A stretch of 64,000 bases of DNA from Rhabdophis nuchalis (GCA_039707465.1 CM077643.1:328107419-328171418), one strand, 5' to 3'; shown: positions 1-13,207, counted from the stretch's first letter. Translations and numbers: made by a program. Notes: generated from the sequence alone by a model not told the origin.

Positions 1-623
1 ATACAGTTTCGTAAAGGACTTTATGACTAAAATGGGATTATGAATAGCACCTGCAGGACAGGCCAAGGGAATGTGCCAAGCCGTAAGTAGTGAATTTGCT
101 GATTCGTATTTCAAAATTTATTAACTCCTTTCCATTGTTTTGATTCTTGGTTTTTATTTCAGATATTGGAGACTGAGCCACATTTATGGAACAACTGTGA
201 TATGATTCTGTTATAGGTTTTATGATGATAAGACTACAAAACACTAGGTCCATTTGCTTTCACTAATTTCTACAAGAGAACTGTTTCACTTTTTTTTCTA
301 AGAGGAAAAAAAAGAATGTGAGAGTTGTGTATGTTATCTTGAAGGTGAAAGGTTAAATTACAATATTTGTCTGATCTCCACACTATTCACAGGTAATTAA
401 CCATTTGAAGCTGTATTCTTATACATGAAATAGGTTATTTCCCCATGATCTTATCTGCTTTGGAATTCAAGCAAATTTGTTGACTGTTAAGAAATAGGTG
501 CAGATATTTTGTGAAAGAATAGATAACATTATGGTAGGCAGCAAATTCAGACAAATTTTCAGCTGAGCTAAGGTGGTTTGAAAAACTTAGGGTGATGAAC
601 AAGTTAAAGTGGGCATCTATGGG
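1..623. other. Unassigned AT-rich DNA
   Basis: No gene, RNA gene or recognisable repeat was found. The few open frames are short, AT-rich and lack any recognised domain. Anonymous intergenic or intronic DNA is the only supportable description. Confidence 0.6.
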
Positions 624-625
624 TA

Positions 626-879
626 CCCTGTTTTCCTGAAAAGAAGACCTTCCCGGATAATAAGCCCAATTGGGCTTCTGAGCACATGCACTAAAATAAA
701 TCGTCCCCCAAAAATAAGATCTCCACAAAAATATTGCAACATAGCAGCAGCCATGAGGTGACCACGCTCACCACTTCCTGCACCTCAAAAATAATAAGAC
801 CTTTCCAAAAATAAGGCCAAATGCGTATTTTGGGGGTCAAAAGAAAATAAGAACCTTTCTTATTTTGGGGGGAACAAGG
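626..879. mobile_element. Non-autonomous DNA transposon with TA duplication (Tc1/mariner-like ends)
   Basis: The left end reads CCCTGTTTTCCTGAAAA. The right end, reverse-complemented, reads CCTTGTTCCCCCCAAAATAA, so the two are imperfect terminal inverted repeats of about 25 bp. The dinucleotide TA lies on both sides (624-625 and 880-881), as expected for Tc1/mariner-type integration. The interior (about 200 bp) has further short AAAATAAG repeats and no transposase frame, so the element would depend on a helper. Superfamily is inferred from the TA duplication and could be wrong. Confidence 0.6.
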
Positions 880-881
880 TA

Positions 882-1712
882 CATCTTCAAAACTGATATA
901 TTCCCAGACAAGCCTGCACTGGTAATTTAACCTGGGAAATGAGAAGGGGAGGAGGAAAGTTTTAGCTTCAATTTATAGTAAATTATTTTACCAGGTCCCT
1001 TTAATTACTTAGTAGGAAGGAAGTAGAACTAATATATTACAAACCTATTCCAATGTTTAATGCTATTCACTAATCCACTCCACTATGAATAGGAATATTA
1101 AAAGTTACTAGCTGAGATTTACAAAAGTTGTTTTGTGGGCTGCTTGTAAATGATGGCTGTTCTTCATCATTTATTCCACAGTTATTTTATACCCATTTTC
1201 CATTGCTCGAAACTCTGAAAGCCGTAAATAAACTACGTTTCATATTCCCTGTGCCCTGTATTTGTCCTTCTAAGTAGTATGAGTTTTTAACAAGAAGATC
1301 AAAACCGCTCTAAAAAGTGCTGAAATTTTGCTGTTGTCCTTTTATAAGTAAAATATTTGCTTATATTCCTTACAGATATTTAGGCTATGTTCAATATATA
1401 CTGTAGTTCTGAGGTCCAGCCTTGAGAATGTCCTGGAGGAAAACTGGAGTTTTTAAAAATTTCTTATTTCACCTTCAGCCCTTACTGAACTTTTAATGTT
1501 AGTGTCAGTTAACATTTCATATCAATTAAGCAATGGGAGAGCTGACAGGCACTTTATTTGGGCTATGCTTAGGGCATCAGTTGATCTTAATATAGCCCAG
1601 ACCAAAGCAAATGATTCTGGAGGTTCTCAAAAGAATCTATATCATAGATTTTACCCTAGATTAAAATGTCAGAAATGAACTATATAGCAAGTATTAATTA
1701 TTTGATCAATTG
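882..1712. other. Unassigned AT-rich DNA
   Basis: No supported gene or repeat. Short open frames at 1496-1678 and 1666-1953 have no domain, and the second runs into the hAT element at 1721. Confidence 0.6.
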
Positions 1713-1720
1713 TTTTAGAC

Positions 1721-1906
1721 AAGTGGCCCCCAACCTTTTGGGGACCAGAGACTGGTCCATGGATAGAGGTTTTTCTGCAGACTGGAGGGGCATGGTTTCA
1801 TGTGCTGCCTGCATCCCACAGATGGAACTTGGCCTGTTTGCACAGCCCAATTTTTGGTATGCCACGGCTTGGTACCGGTCCACGGACAGGAGGTTGAGGA
1901 CCCCTG
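1721..1906. mobile_element. hAT-type non-autonomous element, 186 bp
   Basis: The ends are AAGTGGCCCCCAACC on the left and GAGGACCCCTG on the right, matching the CAGTGGTCCCCAACC...GGACCCCTG ends of a widespread amniote hAT family. The first base is mutated. An exact 8-bp duplication TTTTAGAC flanks it (1713-1720 and 1907-1914), the hallmark of hAT integration. Two GGTCCA/GGACC-type inverted stretches lie inside. There is no coding capacity. Confidence 0.8.
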
Positions 1907-1992
1907 TTTTAGACTACCAAAGAGTCTATCACTTCTCACTGGGTGAGAAGTGAGTTTAGATAATCTTAACTGAACACATGATGGGCTACATC

Positions 1993-2362
1993 CAGTGTTG
2001 GGATTCAAATAATTTAACAACCGGTTCTCTGCCTTAATGACCAGCTGGGTAGGTGGAGCTTAGTGGTCATGTGATTGCCTGGGCGTGGCCAACTCAACGT
2101 CACTCATGTCAATGAGCATTTTGCCTTAGCTGCTACAATGTAACAAGGGTTCACTGGAGAGGCAGTTTCTGTAAGCAGAGCAATAAAGCTTAGGCTAGAA
2201 ACAACTCCAGAATGTTTCCTTCCTGCCTTCCTTACAGGATTAGCCCTGTAAAGTGGAAAAAAACAAAATGAGATTTCTTCCAACAACCGATTCTCCAAAC
2301 TGCTTAGAAAGTTAGCAACCGGTTCTCCCAAATAGGTGCAAACTGGCTGAATCCCACCACTG
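1993..2362. mobile_element. hAT-like non-autonomous element (CAGTGGTGGG family)
   Basis: The terminal repeats are CAGTGTTGGGATTCAAA on the left and GAATCCCACCACTG on the right, the same ends as the element at 29813-30291. The interior keeps family landmarks such as GGGCGTGGCC and two AACCGGTTCTC motifs. Target duplication is not intact (GCTACATC before, GCTGATAT after). No transposase frame; an old copy. Confidence 0.65.
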
Positions 2363-2370
2363 GCTGATAT

Positions 2371-3406
2371 ATAAATCAAGTCACAAGGCACTTTGAAAGC
2401 ATTTTTTTCCGCAAGTTATTTTCCATTTCCCAAATGCACAAAACAAAAATGTTCTTGCCCATCAAAGAAAGCAGAATGGACACTTTTGACAAAGTATCAC
2501 TTCATTAACTCTGAAATTAATACTATTTAGCTCTTTCCGACAGGACCCTAAGCTCTGATCATTTCTTACATAAACCCCGTGGGGCATTATTAGCTTTGCC
2601 ACAGTTTCAATGTAAAGCAGCAGCCCAGGCATAGCATTATCAGCAATACTTAAAAATCCTGTCTAAAAAGAGAGATTCCCCAAAGAGCAAACCATTTAAT
2701 TGTAGTTTGGATGTTTCTCTTGAGACTAGCATGGATGTCACTTGCTTTTTAAAAGGAGTATCTAGAATCTTCTTTTAAAAAATTGAATCAGACCTTTTGG
2801 GAGATATATAGAAAGAGCCTATTCCCTTTGGTATGGAAATATAGAAATATAATGTTTCTTCTGGTGTGGATCTCCCCAAAAGGTGTTAGATTTTGCTACA
2901 GATGAGGACTCAGAGGGACAAGTACTATGTTCTAAAGATTACTGAATCATGTCTCTTCCTTTTAAGAATGGTTACAGTGAAAATATTTTTTTCACATAGC
3001 CACATAGCTGAAGGTAGCATGCAATGTTCTCAGGTAGATGTTTGAGGATCACATTTTATATAAGCAACTCTAGCAATCTTTTCAAAACAGATCAAAATGA
3101 TGTGCACATAAATACTTATTATTATTTTTTTAGCAAAGAAAGCACAACCATATAAGTTTTGAGAGTGTGTGAATCGACAAGGGTTATTTCTATTCATATG
3201 ATGGGGGCTTTATTCTCCTTTGGAAAATTGCTCAGACTCTCATAGCATATTACGGATGGTGCAAGGGTCTGGACTGAAAACATTAGTCCATTTGCCTTGG
3301 CCATTCCCATTGGAACTCACCTGAATACGATTAATTTTAATTTCCTTATTATCAGCAATGTATTTGAAATAATGCATAACTTACTATATTGCATTAAGAT
3401 GATATA
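2371..3406. other. Unassigned AT-rich DNA
   Basis: About 1 kb with no supported gene, RNA or repeat family. Confidence 0.55.
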
Positions 3407-3411
3407 ACATT

Positions 3412-3949
3412 TGTTGTGGCTGCCAGCGGCCAGCAGAGCTGGCACAGATTCAGACAGTGAGGAGGTTGGGAAGGAACATGGGCCAGTCCTGGAGTTTGGA
3501 AAGTTCTGATGAGAGCTCCGTGTCGGAGGCACAGAGGGGGACAGAGCCATATGCCAGTTATCAGCTGCCTTCAGAATCAGACATCAGTGAGGCAGACAAA
3601 TAGCTGGAGCTATTCCCAGTGTGTGCATGTGCAGAATTGCCAGATGAAGGGCCACAGGTGGATGATGAATGGTCCCTCCCAGAGGAAACAGAAGAGGAGC
3701 GAAAGGGAAGCGGAGTTTGCAGGAGACAATTAGTTTGCTTAATTGGCTTATGACTCTCCGAGACTCTTTGCCAAGTTTTGCAGAGATCGGCCTGGCAGCT
3801 CTCTATCCAGATAAGGTCTGTGACTATAAATCCTCCTTTGAAGGACTTCACTGTATGTTAATGAGCAGAATTCACAGTAAATTAATAAAAGGGTTTTTTG
3901 TCGGGATCAGGAGTTTACTTCATGCTCTTGGGAAGCCTATGTCAGAACA
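3412..3949 (+). mobile_element. Solo LTR of an LTR retrotransposon (Gypsy/ERV-like), 538 bp
   Basis: The segment starts with TGTTGTGG and ends with AGAACA, giving the TG...CA termini of an LTR. It contains a TATA-like TATAAAT box near 3826 and an AATAAAA polyadenylation-type signal near 3884, spaced as in an LTR promoter and R region. Flanks are ACATT (3407-3411) and ACATC (3950-3954), a 5-bp target duplication with one mismatch. No gag, pol or env frame lies on either side, so it is best read as a solo LTR left after LTR-LTR recombination. The family was not identified. Confidence 0.6.
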
Positions 3950-4025
3950 ACATCACTAATACAACTGACTACCTTAATTTCACTAACACAGTATCCATTA
4001 GGACCCAGATTGTTGGGGGCAATAT

Positions 4026-4104
4026 GCTGATGCTGTAAAACGCTTAGAGAGGACTATAAAGCACTGTGAAGTGGTATCTAAATCTAAGCGCTATTGCTAT
4101 TAGT
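4026..4104 (+). repeat. LINE 3' terminal fragment (CR1/L2-like)
   Basis: The stretch carries the motifs AAAACGCTTAGAGAGG, AAGCACTGTGAAG and a terminal CTATTGCTATT, which resemble a short 3' tail repeated many times in squamate genomes. Only the tail is present. Assignment to a LINE rather than a SINE using that tail is uncertain. Confidence 0.45.
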
Positions 4105-7100
4105 ACCCATTGAACCCATTGCTGCACAATCTCATAAATCCTACTCTGGGCAATATAAATTATGCTTGAAGAACATCAGGTTGGGATGATTTGTCTAAGT
4201 ATGTGGAATGACAATAACAATAATAATTATAGAAGAGTCACTAATATAGAAATTAGGAGCTATTCTAGGAGCAGTGGAATAATTATAGTTGATATTGGCT
4301 GATAATGCAAATTGATATTCTGATGATTGATAATTAGTTAGACGGTTTTAGAATATTATTGTATGTACATGTATACAGTACGTCTGTTGAGAATAGAAAA
4401 TTGATGCTATCAGGTGGCTGTGCTTTAAAGATAAGTTCGAAGAAGATAGATTAAATTTGGAATATTAGATGAGAATTTTGGTGTACTGATATTAAGGTAT
4501 ATGATGAAATTTCTGATTTACAATTTATAAAATGAGATTATTTACGAATGATAATCATTTTAGAGATGCACAGAAGTTATATGAGGATGGTCGGTATGCT
4601 TTCAAAAGGATACAATGTAGAGTGATGACTTTTCCTTTTTATTATTATTTGTAATACTGTTCTTTTCTTTTTCTTCAGTCTGCTTTGTTGGTGGAATGTC
4701 ATTTTATACTTTTGTTTTACATATAGAAGGTTGTCAAGATAATCAACTAAATTGAGATTGAGATATAATAATTGTAAAAATCGATATGGAAGAAATGCAT
4801 GGAACTTTGTGGTTAACTGATACAATTCTTATGATTTGTAATTTGTAACGGAAGACAGCTTTTTATGCTTTTCTCTTTTTTAAACATGTTTGCTTTATTT
4901 GTGTTTTTTTCCTTTAAAAATAAATAAAAAATATTAAAAAAAAACAAAAAAACAATAATAATATAGCAGTCTACATTTATCCAGATGTTAGTGGATAAAT
5001 CCATTAGTGAAATCAAGTAACAGACACTTACTGGATCTTACGGTATGGTAAACACATATTTGATTACAGACTTCACTAGGACATTAGCTAATTAATATTA
5101 ATTTGTGAAATTATGAATTCTCTGTGATATTGCTGAATTAGGAATAGTGTTGCTTTATTTTAAAGCAAGTGAACTTTCTTTAAATTCTGTGATTCTCTGA
5201 CTAGAAACATAATAAATGAATATGGGAGGGGCAGAAAACATCTGCAAGTATTAGGGACATTTATAGAAATAAATCAACAGGTTTAAGTAAACTTATCTGG
5301 ACTGGATTTTGATCTACCTCTTCACTTCTGAATTGGACTGTAATAATGTATTGTGAGTACGTTTTCACCTTCCCAGGCCCTTGAACATTATGTAGAGAAA
5401 CATGATTTTCTCAAGAGTATACCTAACTATAACACCTTATTTGTCTTTGTTAACTTCACTGATATTTGCTTGGCTCTCTCATTTTCTTTTAGACTATTAA
5501 AATTAATGACCAAATTAGACAACTGAGAAAAGAGCATTTTTACACATGCCTTTGGAGAAACGTTCTGCATCTTCCATTCCTAACATTGAAAGGCAAAATA
5601 AAAAAGGCGGTGTTTGAAAATGCAATTCCTGTGTGTGCTGAATAATTAAAAATGTTTCATTGTCCTTGATTAAACAACATGAAGAGTTAAGTTAACTTTT
5701 TCTCCTACTATTTCAGTGATCCTCTGCATTTTCCACACTTGCTGGGCTACAGGATAAAACTACATTAGACACCCATTCTGCAGTTACCAGAAATTTTATG
5801 GCATTTTGGACTTGCATAACAATGTATTAAGTCTGTGCCTCTTACTGAATGACTAATGCAGAAACATCCTAAACAGACGGAACATGCTGCAGTCCCATTT
5901 ATATCATGTGCTTATCACATGTCAATAAGGAAGCTTTCTCCAGATTATTACTCTCTACAGATTATATCTTACAGAGGTAAATATAACATCTGCTGAGGGC
6001 AAATTCTCTGTGTTTGAAGAGAAATATATACTATGGGAGGATATTACTAAGAAAATGCAACCTGTGGTTATTGGTGTGTTTCTTCTTTTTTTTATGTGTG
6101 TGTGTGCATTGACACTGACATCAGCATGGCTTGTTCCCATTGTTTGGTCCATATGGCATGTTCTACTGCCTAGATTGCCCTGTATTTGGATTTGCCCTTT
6201 TCATTGCATGCTCTGTCACAAGCTGTCTCTGAGTTAGCAGAGTTGAACTGAGTAGAACAAACACTTGCAACAATCCATGGCCATGTCAGAATATTAATTG
6301 TGAAATGCTGTACAAGCCTATTCAGAAGGAATAGTAGAAGGACACTCTACTGAGTTCATTGAGCACAACTCCCAGATACGTGAATATGGAATCATAGCCT
6401 TAAGTAAATGTGTGGAGACTTTTGTTGTTCATATTTTAAAACAATTAGAAAAGATTTATGTGCTGAATTACATGTATTGGATATAGACCAATTCTGCACC
6501 CAGTACAAATAGTCCAAATTTTAATTCAACAGATGCCATGATTCCTCTCCTGTTCTAAGCAAGAGCAATAGGAACACTCAGTGAAATCATGACCAAAGAT
6601 AGACTAAGTGCAGGACATCACTGATTAAATTGCAAAAATCCCTTCCTCCTGTTTTAGACGCTTCTTCAGAACTGCTGTATATGTTGTATCCCTGACACAA
6701 ATGGCTTTGTTAATGATCATTTAGCAACACACTAACAAACTGAATCAATAAAAGGACCCATATTGTGTGGATGGTGAACAGCCTGAAAATATTTGACAAC
6801 AGTCAACTGCATGGCCTTCTAGCAATCTTGGGTGAATATTCAACATCCTGAATTTTCCCCCTTTCTTCTTCAGATGACATCACATTTTTCTCCCCTAGAC
6901 ATTAGCATTATTTCTCCCTGAACATAGCAAACCATGTTTTGCACAGTCCTGCTGGCATAATTACTGAAAGATGCTCCCTGACTGTGGTGTCCCATTGTTC
7001 TCCCACAGTTCAAGACTCAGATATCCAGAGTGCTAGATGTTTCAGAAGACTATACATTAAACTGATGAATTTTCTAGCCTTAGTGATCACCCATTGAAAG

Positions 7101-7520
7101 GGTCAGGAAAATCATGGAAGAAAGTTTATCACTGGCTGCTAGTCATGATGACTCTTACCATAGTTACTTTCATGATCAAAGAAAGCAGGTCTTAAATTAA
7201 CTGTTTTATGAGGAAGTTACTGATTTCCAGTTCTGTATGTGAGCTTTCCATAAATGTCTATTTGATAGCTTAGGAAAACAGAACCTAAATAACAACAACA
7301 AAACCTTCCTCTTACCAGGATGTTTTCTGTTCTTTAATTTTTATATGAACTAAATGATCAGAAATATATATCTTTTAAAAATGATCTGCTGTATTCATAT
7401 AATCATATTCATACATATATCAGAACCTCGTTTTACACAGACAACAGCAAGAATACCTCAGGCCAGAAAATTCAAGCAACATACATCAGCTATCACAAAT
7501 CTAGCTAGATAGCTAGCTAG
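4105..7520. other. Unassigned AT-rich DNA
   Basis: About 3.4 kb of AT-rich DNA. Apart from poly-A/T tracts (for example around 4910-4960) there is no recognisable gene, RNA gene or repeat family. The open frames are short and lack domains. Confidence 0.55.
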
Positions 7521-7541
7521 TTAGGCAGGCAGGCAAGCTGG

Positions 7542-7575
<34 letters not shown>
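7521..7575. repeat. Tetranucleotide microsatellite (GCAG)n
   Basis: Near-perfect tandem GCAG repeats, preceded by a short CTAG-rich stretch (7500-7520). It gives an artefactual proline/alanine/cysteine-rich open frame on the minus strand, which is not a gene. Confidence 0.95.
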
Positions 7576-7576
<1 letters not shown>

Positions 7577-9290
7577 ATGTAGAATAAATAGAATTTAGAA
7601 AAATTGAAACATTATTCTTTTCCAATTGTACTAATGCATAAATTCTTACACAATATAAGTATAATACAGATGAAGGAAAAAACAGGAAGGAAATGAAATG
7701 CAGATGGCTCCCTTCATAGTAGATTATATTTTTCATAAAAATCTTAATTTTCTTATATGTCAGAAATATCTCTTACAAAGTGAGTGGATATAGGAATAGA
7801 CAGAAAATAATGTTAATAGGAATTGGGATAATTTTGTATTCACATTTCTGAAAATGGACCACTAGGAAACCTGAATGTGAATAGAATTCAACTACACATT
7901 TGACTTTGACTGATCCACAGTTCAACTGTTGGAATTAATAACCCAGAAACAATGTTACAGGTATCTGGAACTAATTAGGCAATAAACTTAATGGAACTAA
8001 TTATTACTAATTAGTCTCATTGATTTCAATATAATGGACTTTATCTGGCCCTAATTTGTTAATATTTCCAGCTTTCATTATTTTGGGCACTTAAGCTATG
8101 AATATGCTGAAGTTAATTTGTGTTCTAGTTGTCCATTCATCAACTTCTCAGAAGCAAAATTAGAACGTCATATAAAAGGACAAAAAATTAAAATATATTA
8201 TTTACATTGGTTAGTCATTATACCTTTTCTCATTAAACATTTTCTTCAAAAGGTTTTTTTTTAAAAATAAACATGTTTAATTTTGATTCTTAAGAAAAAT
8301 GGTACAATACAGGTAAATTTTAAATATAAATTACATTAGAATAGAATTACATTAATTTTATTATTATTTCCAGATGCAGCACCCATTTTTTGATATTTTC
8401 TTCTTAGGAATGTCAAGCAAGACAATTCTATATTGCCAAACCTCCCTCTTTACATTCTATTATGGGGATAGGCAACCCAATGTAGAAGTATCCAAGAGCT
8501 CAGATTAATGCTATTTCTTAGAAGAAAGGTTAAAGTTACAATCATTCCAGCAAGTACTATATTTTCAAATGAGAATGAAATGAAATACTTATTCAGCAAA
8601 ATGAGAAATATAGAGAGAAAGATTAACAATGACTATTGAAATCTTGCCAATGTCCTTGTTCTTTTTATTTTGTGAATGGAGAGATCTTCATCTTGTCAGT
8701 GTACTGTCTTATCAGTGTAAGAAATATTGTTACATTTGCAATTTGTTGACCTTGCTATATTATCCTCACAGACAATGAGGAGTTGTCTATAAAAAACAAG
8801 TATAATGGACCACTTAGAGAGTTTCAGCTAATGAGTTCTGTGATTTTATGGGGTTAGTAATCTGATTTATTTACTGAAGTGTGTTAATGCATGTCCTCAT
8901 TCACAAATGTATATACACTTGTATCTATGGTGTCAATACAGTATATAATCACAGAAGCATCCAAATCTTTTCTACAGACATGTAGTGAAATAATAGATTT
9001 ATATTTTGAGAAAGTAGGTATAGATCTTGCTAACACTTTATGTACCCACAAATTGGAAGTTCTTTGGTTCAAAACTAACGTCCACAAAATGTCAGAGGCA
9101 ATAGTCTTGCAACTATGGTATGTTCAGGCAATAGATATTTCCACAAAATATTACTTCAGTGAGATTCTACTGCCTTCACCCACAATAGATTCATTTGAGG
9201 TTGAGGTTTTATCACTAAACAATCAAAATCTATTTATATACAAGGATTTGCAAGAGAGGACAGCTATGGTTGTGGGAGTCAGACAGAAAA
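7576..9290. other. Unassigned AT-rich DNA
   Basis: No supported gene or element. A 162-codon open frame at 8891-9379 runs through the following microsatellite and has no recognisable domain or splice context, so it is not called. Confidence 0.5.
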
Positions 9291-9332
9291 ATGTATGTAT
9301 GTATGTATGTATGTATGTATGTATGTATGTAT
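9291..9332. repeat. Tetranucleotide microsatellite (GTAT)n
   Basis: About ten perfect GTAT units directly preceding a hAT-like fragment. Confidence 0.95.
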
Positions 9333-9480
9333 CAGAGGTGGGTTCCTACCGGTTCGGACTGGTTCAGCCAAGTAGGTAGTAACTCAGCTAGCCATGCCTC
9401 CGAACTGGTTTTATAGTCGGTGCCATAGGTGCCACCATCTTGCTATGCCCACCGTGGCCACGGCCACCCAGCCCACCCCT
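9333..9480 (+). mobile_element. hAT-like non-autonomous fragment (CAGAGGTGGG end)
   Basis: It starts with CAGAGGTGGGTTCCTACC followed by a CCGGTTCGGACTGGTTC palindromic block. It ends near CCCACCCCTG, consistent with short inverted ends. No matching 8-bp flank was seen, possibly because the left side is a microsatellite. It appears related to the CAGTGGTGGG family found elsewhere in the window. Confidence 0.5.
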
Positions 9481-9547
9481 GACTATAAGACAGAAACTGA
9501 GCAACTCCATTTTTTTCTAGAATTCTCTGTCCACCCCCCTTCCTTTC

Positions 9548-9604
9548 CTAAGGGGAGGGAGGGAGAGAGAGAGAGTGAGAGAGAGAAAGAGAGAGAGAGA
9601 GATA
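9548..9604. repeat. GA-rich low-complexity tract
   Basis: Alternating GAGA/GGGA purine tract on the plus strand. Confidence 0.85.
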
Positions 9605-10396
9605 TGGATACATGCAAACAAAGACACATATAATTGATATATTTGATTCATTAATTTCAGGTATTAAGCCCATATGATTCAAGGATCAAAATCAGCAGAA
9701 TAGTAGCTTCTGCACAGGCATAGAATCTCTCTCCTTTCTTTCTTTTTTAAAAATTTAAACAAAATGGTGTGGCTACTCTGCTGCTTGGTCGTGTCAAATT
9801 GCTTCTCTTTATCTAAGTGCTTCTAAAGGACATATTTATTAAAACTTTGCTCAAAACAAAGCAGCTTTTTGTTATTTTGCACAATCTTGTTATATTTATA
9901 TTTATTCTGACATGTGCTTATCTATAACAGAAATTTTAAAGCTCGTTTCCAAGCAATTTGCCAAAGAAATTAAGCAGTGCATTATGACTTTTTAAAAATA
10001 TATAGTATGTCTATTTTGTGCAGCAGGTTTGGGTGGAAATATAATTGAAAAGAATAATTGTCAAATTTCTATATTTCCTTAAGGTTTTTTAAAAATAAAA
10101 ATTCTTAGTACTATAAATAGACTAAAGTTACCTTCAGCATAGTTTGCTGAGTGTTGCTGTTCCTGCCAGAAAAGCAAGACTTGATGAGGTCACTTTGGGT
10201 GACATTGTAAAGTCTTAAATTGTAATTTTATTCTGCGCTATGAATCTATTGTTCTTCCGAATCCAGTAATTTAGAAACAATCACAAACATGTGCAATTCC
10301 AACTATCATAGACATTTCACACTCATTCTTGCTAATCTGGTTTTCACATAGATGAAGTCTGTTGCTGAAATGGTTTTGAACTAGTAACCATTTAAG
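9605..10396. other. Unassigned AT-rich DNA
   Basis: No supported gene or repeat before the 5'-truncated start of the LINE at about 10397. Confidence 0.55.
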
Positions 10397-10414
10397 TATC
10401 ATAAGTGGAACCTG

Positions 10415-13142
10415 GTGGGTATCACGGAGACCTGGCTGGGCCATGAGGGAGGAGTTCTCCTTGTGGAAATGTGCCCGCCAGGTTACCAGGCATTTCATCA
10501 GCCTTGGGCCCAAGGGCGGGGTGGGGGGGTGGCGGTTGTTATCAAGGAAAGTCTTGGACCGAGGGAGACCACAGTGCCTCAGACAGCCGGTTGTGAGTCC
10601 CTATGTGTGAAGTGGGGCCACGGGAGGCAGTTGGGTTTGCTGATAGTGTACCTGGCTCCCCGCTACATATCAGCAGCCCTACCCGAACTCCTGGACGTGA
10701 TTGCCGAGGTGGCAGTTGAGACCCCCAGACTTCTAGTCATGGGGGATTTCAACCTGCCATTGGTCGGCGGATCGTCTGAGGTGGCTCGGGAGTTCATGGC
10801 CTCCATGACGGCCATGGACTTGACCCAATTAATTTGTGGCCCAACACACACTGGAGGACACACACTGGACCTAATCTTTGTCTCTGGCCGGTGGATCAGT
10901 GATCTGGGATTAGGGGAATTAGTCATCGAACCCCTGTCATGGTCAGATCACTCTCTCCTTCGGCTTGACTTTCCAACCACTACACCCCACCGCGGGGAGG
11001 CGGACCCTGATATTCCAAGATGGTTCTGCCCCAGGCGCCTGATGGACCCGGAGAGGTTCCAGACGGAGCTTGGGCCAATACCTGACTCCCTGGCCCACGA
11101 CCCGACTGAGGACCTAGTGACCACCTGGGATTTGGCGGCCACGGGGGTCCTGGACCGGGTCGCGCCACTGCGGCCTCTCACCCAGCATCGCTCTACCTTG
11201 GCTCCTTGGTTTTCTGAGGAGCTGAGGGAAATGAAACGCTAGAGAGCATTTGGAGGTCGACTCACACCGAATCTGACCGGACACGGGTGAGGTCGCATTT
11301 GCGGACCTACTTCGTGGCGCTGAGAGTGGCAAAACAGGATCATCTCGCCACTCTCATCGCATCCGCAGATAACCGCCCTGCCGCCCTGTTTAGGGTGACC
11401 CGCTCCCTCCTTCAACAGAGGCCGCGGGAAGATCCCTTGCAGGGTAGGGCAGAGGAATTTGGACGTTATCTGCAGGATAAAATCGCTCAGATCCGGGACG
11501 AATTAGCCTCCAATTGGGTTGGTCCGGACGAGATGACAGGGACAGGTCTTGAGACCATTATCTGGGCTGAGTTTGATCCCGTGACTCCCGATGGCATGGA
11601 CAGGATGCTACAGCAGCTGAATGCCATCACATGTTTATTGGACCCGTGTCCCTCCTGGCTTGAACTGGCCTCCCAGGAGGTGACACGAGACTGGCTCCAG
11701 GGAATTGTTAATGCTTCTTTGAGTGAGGGGTTTGTGCCAGGCGTCTTGAAAGAGGCGGTGGTGAGACCCCTCCTCAAGAAGCCCTCCCTGGACCCAGATG
11801 TTTTATCTAATTATCGTCCGGTCTCCAACCTTCGCTTTGTGGCAAAGGTTGTTGAGAGTGTGGTGGCACAACAGTTCCCCCAGCACCTGGAGGAAACTGC
11901 CTATCTAGACTCGTGCCAGTCCGGGTTCTGGCCTGGGTTCAGCACGGAGACGGCATTGGTCGCATTGGTGGATGATCTCTGGGGGGGCCGGGGTAGGGGT
12001 CCCTCCTCTATCCTGGTCCTATTAGACCTCTCAGCGGCTTTCGATACCATCAACCATGGTATCCTGCTGCACTGGTTGGAGGGGTTGGGGTTGGGAGGCA
12101 CCGTATTGCAGTGGTTCTCTTCCTACCTCTCCGACCGGTCGCAGTTTGTGTTGGCTGGGGGGCAGAGGTCGATGTCGAGGCCCCTTGCTTATGGGGTGCC
12201 TCAGGGGTGGGTCCTCTCGCTTCTCCTCTTTAACATCTACATGAAGCTGCTGGGCGAAATCATCTGTGGTTTTGGGGTAGAATTCCACCTGTACGCTGAT
12301 GACACCCAGCTGTACATTTATACCCCAAACCACCCCAACAATGCCGCCTATGTGATGTCCCGGTGTTTGGAGGCCGTGTGGGCCTGGATGGGGAGGAACG
12401 GGCTCCAACTCAACCCGTCCAAGACCGAGTGGCTGTGGTTTCCGGCGCCGCAACATAGCCAGTTAGTTCCATCTCTGGCTATCGGGGGGGGGGACAGCTA
12501 GCCCCCGCAGATAGGGCCCGCAACTTGGGTGTCCTCCTGGATTCCTGGCTGTCCTTAGATGAACATCTGATGGCCGTGGCCAGGGGGGCCTTCTATCAGG
12601 TGCACCTGATACGCCAGTTGCGCCCCTTTCTGGATCGTGGCGCCTTACAGACAGTCACTGAAGCTCTTGTCATTTCTCGCCTGGACTACTGTAATGCTCT
12701 CTACATGGGGCTCCCCTTGAGATGCACCCGGAGGCTCCAGTTGATGCAGAATGCGGCCGCGCGGGGGATTTTGGGAGTTTCAAAATACTCCCATGTAACA
12801 TCTCTCCTGCGCGAGCTGCACTGGCTGCCGGTAGCTTTCCGGGTGCGTTTCAAGGTTTTAGTGACCATCTTTAAAGCGCTCCATGGCAGTGGGCCTGGTT
12901 ACTTGCAGGACCGCCTTCTACCTCATACCTCCACTCGACCTGTCCGCTCTCACAGGGAGGGCCTCCTTAGGGTGCCGTCCGCTGGACAATGCCGGCTGGC
13001 GACGCCCAGGGGAAGAGCCTTCTCTGTGGCAGGTCCCGCCCTTTGGAATGACCTCCCCCCAGACCTCCGGACTATCACCGACCTTCGCCTCTTCCGCCGG
13101 ACTTTAAAAACCTATTTCTTCCATATGGCCGGCCTGGCATAG
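10415..13142 (+). pseudogene. LINE ORF2 (AP endonuclease and reverse transcriptase), broken
   Basis: In life this would be the enzyme for target-primed reverse transcription. Three consecutive open blocks cover it: 10415-11242, 11287-12501 and 12525-13142. Block 1 shows the endonuclease motifs TETW, GDFNLP and SDHSLL. Block 2 shows the fingers motif NYRPVSN, palm motif A (LLDLSAAFDTI), motif B (GVPQG) and the catalytic YADD box near 12295. Block 3 is the conserved C-terminal domain ending in an RTLKTYFF motif. Lesions: a stop or frameshift near 11240, and a second frameshift at a run of about ten G near 12485-12494. The N-terminal part of the endonuclease is missing. Catalytic residues of the palm are intact, so the copy is relatively young but cannot make a full protein. 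Confidence 0.85.
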
Positions 13143-13207
13143 CTGCTACAACCATGTTTTATTAGATCTGGGTTTTAAATTAACTGTCTTCTTTTTAGCA
13201 TGGGTTA

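Noticed and set aside
8891..9379. 162-codon plus-strand frame
   Set aside because: The end runs through a GTAT microsatellite and into a hAT fragment, and no domain or exon structure is visible.
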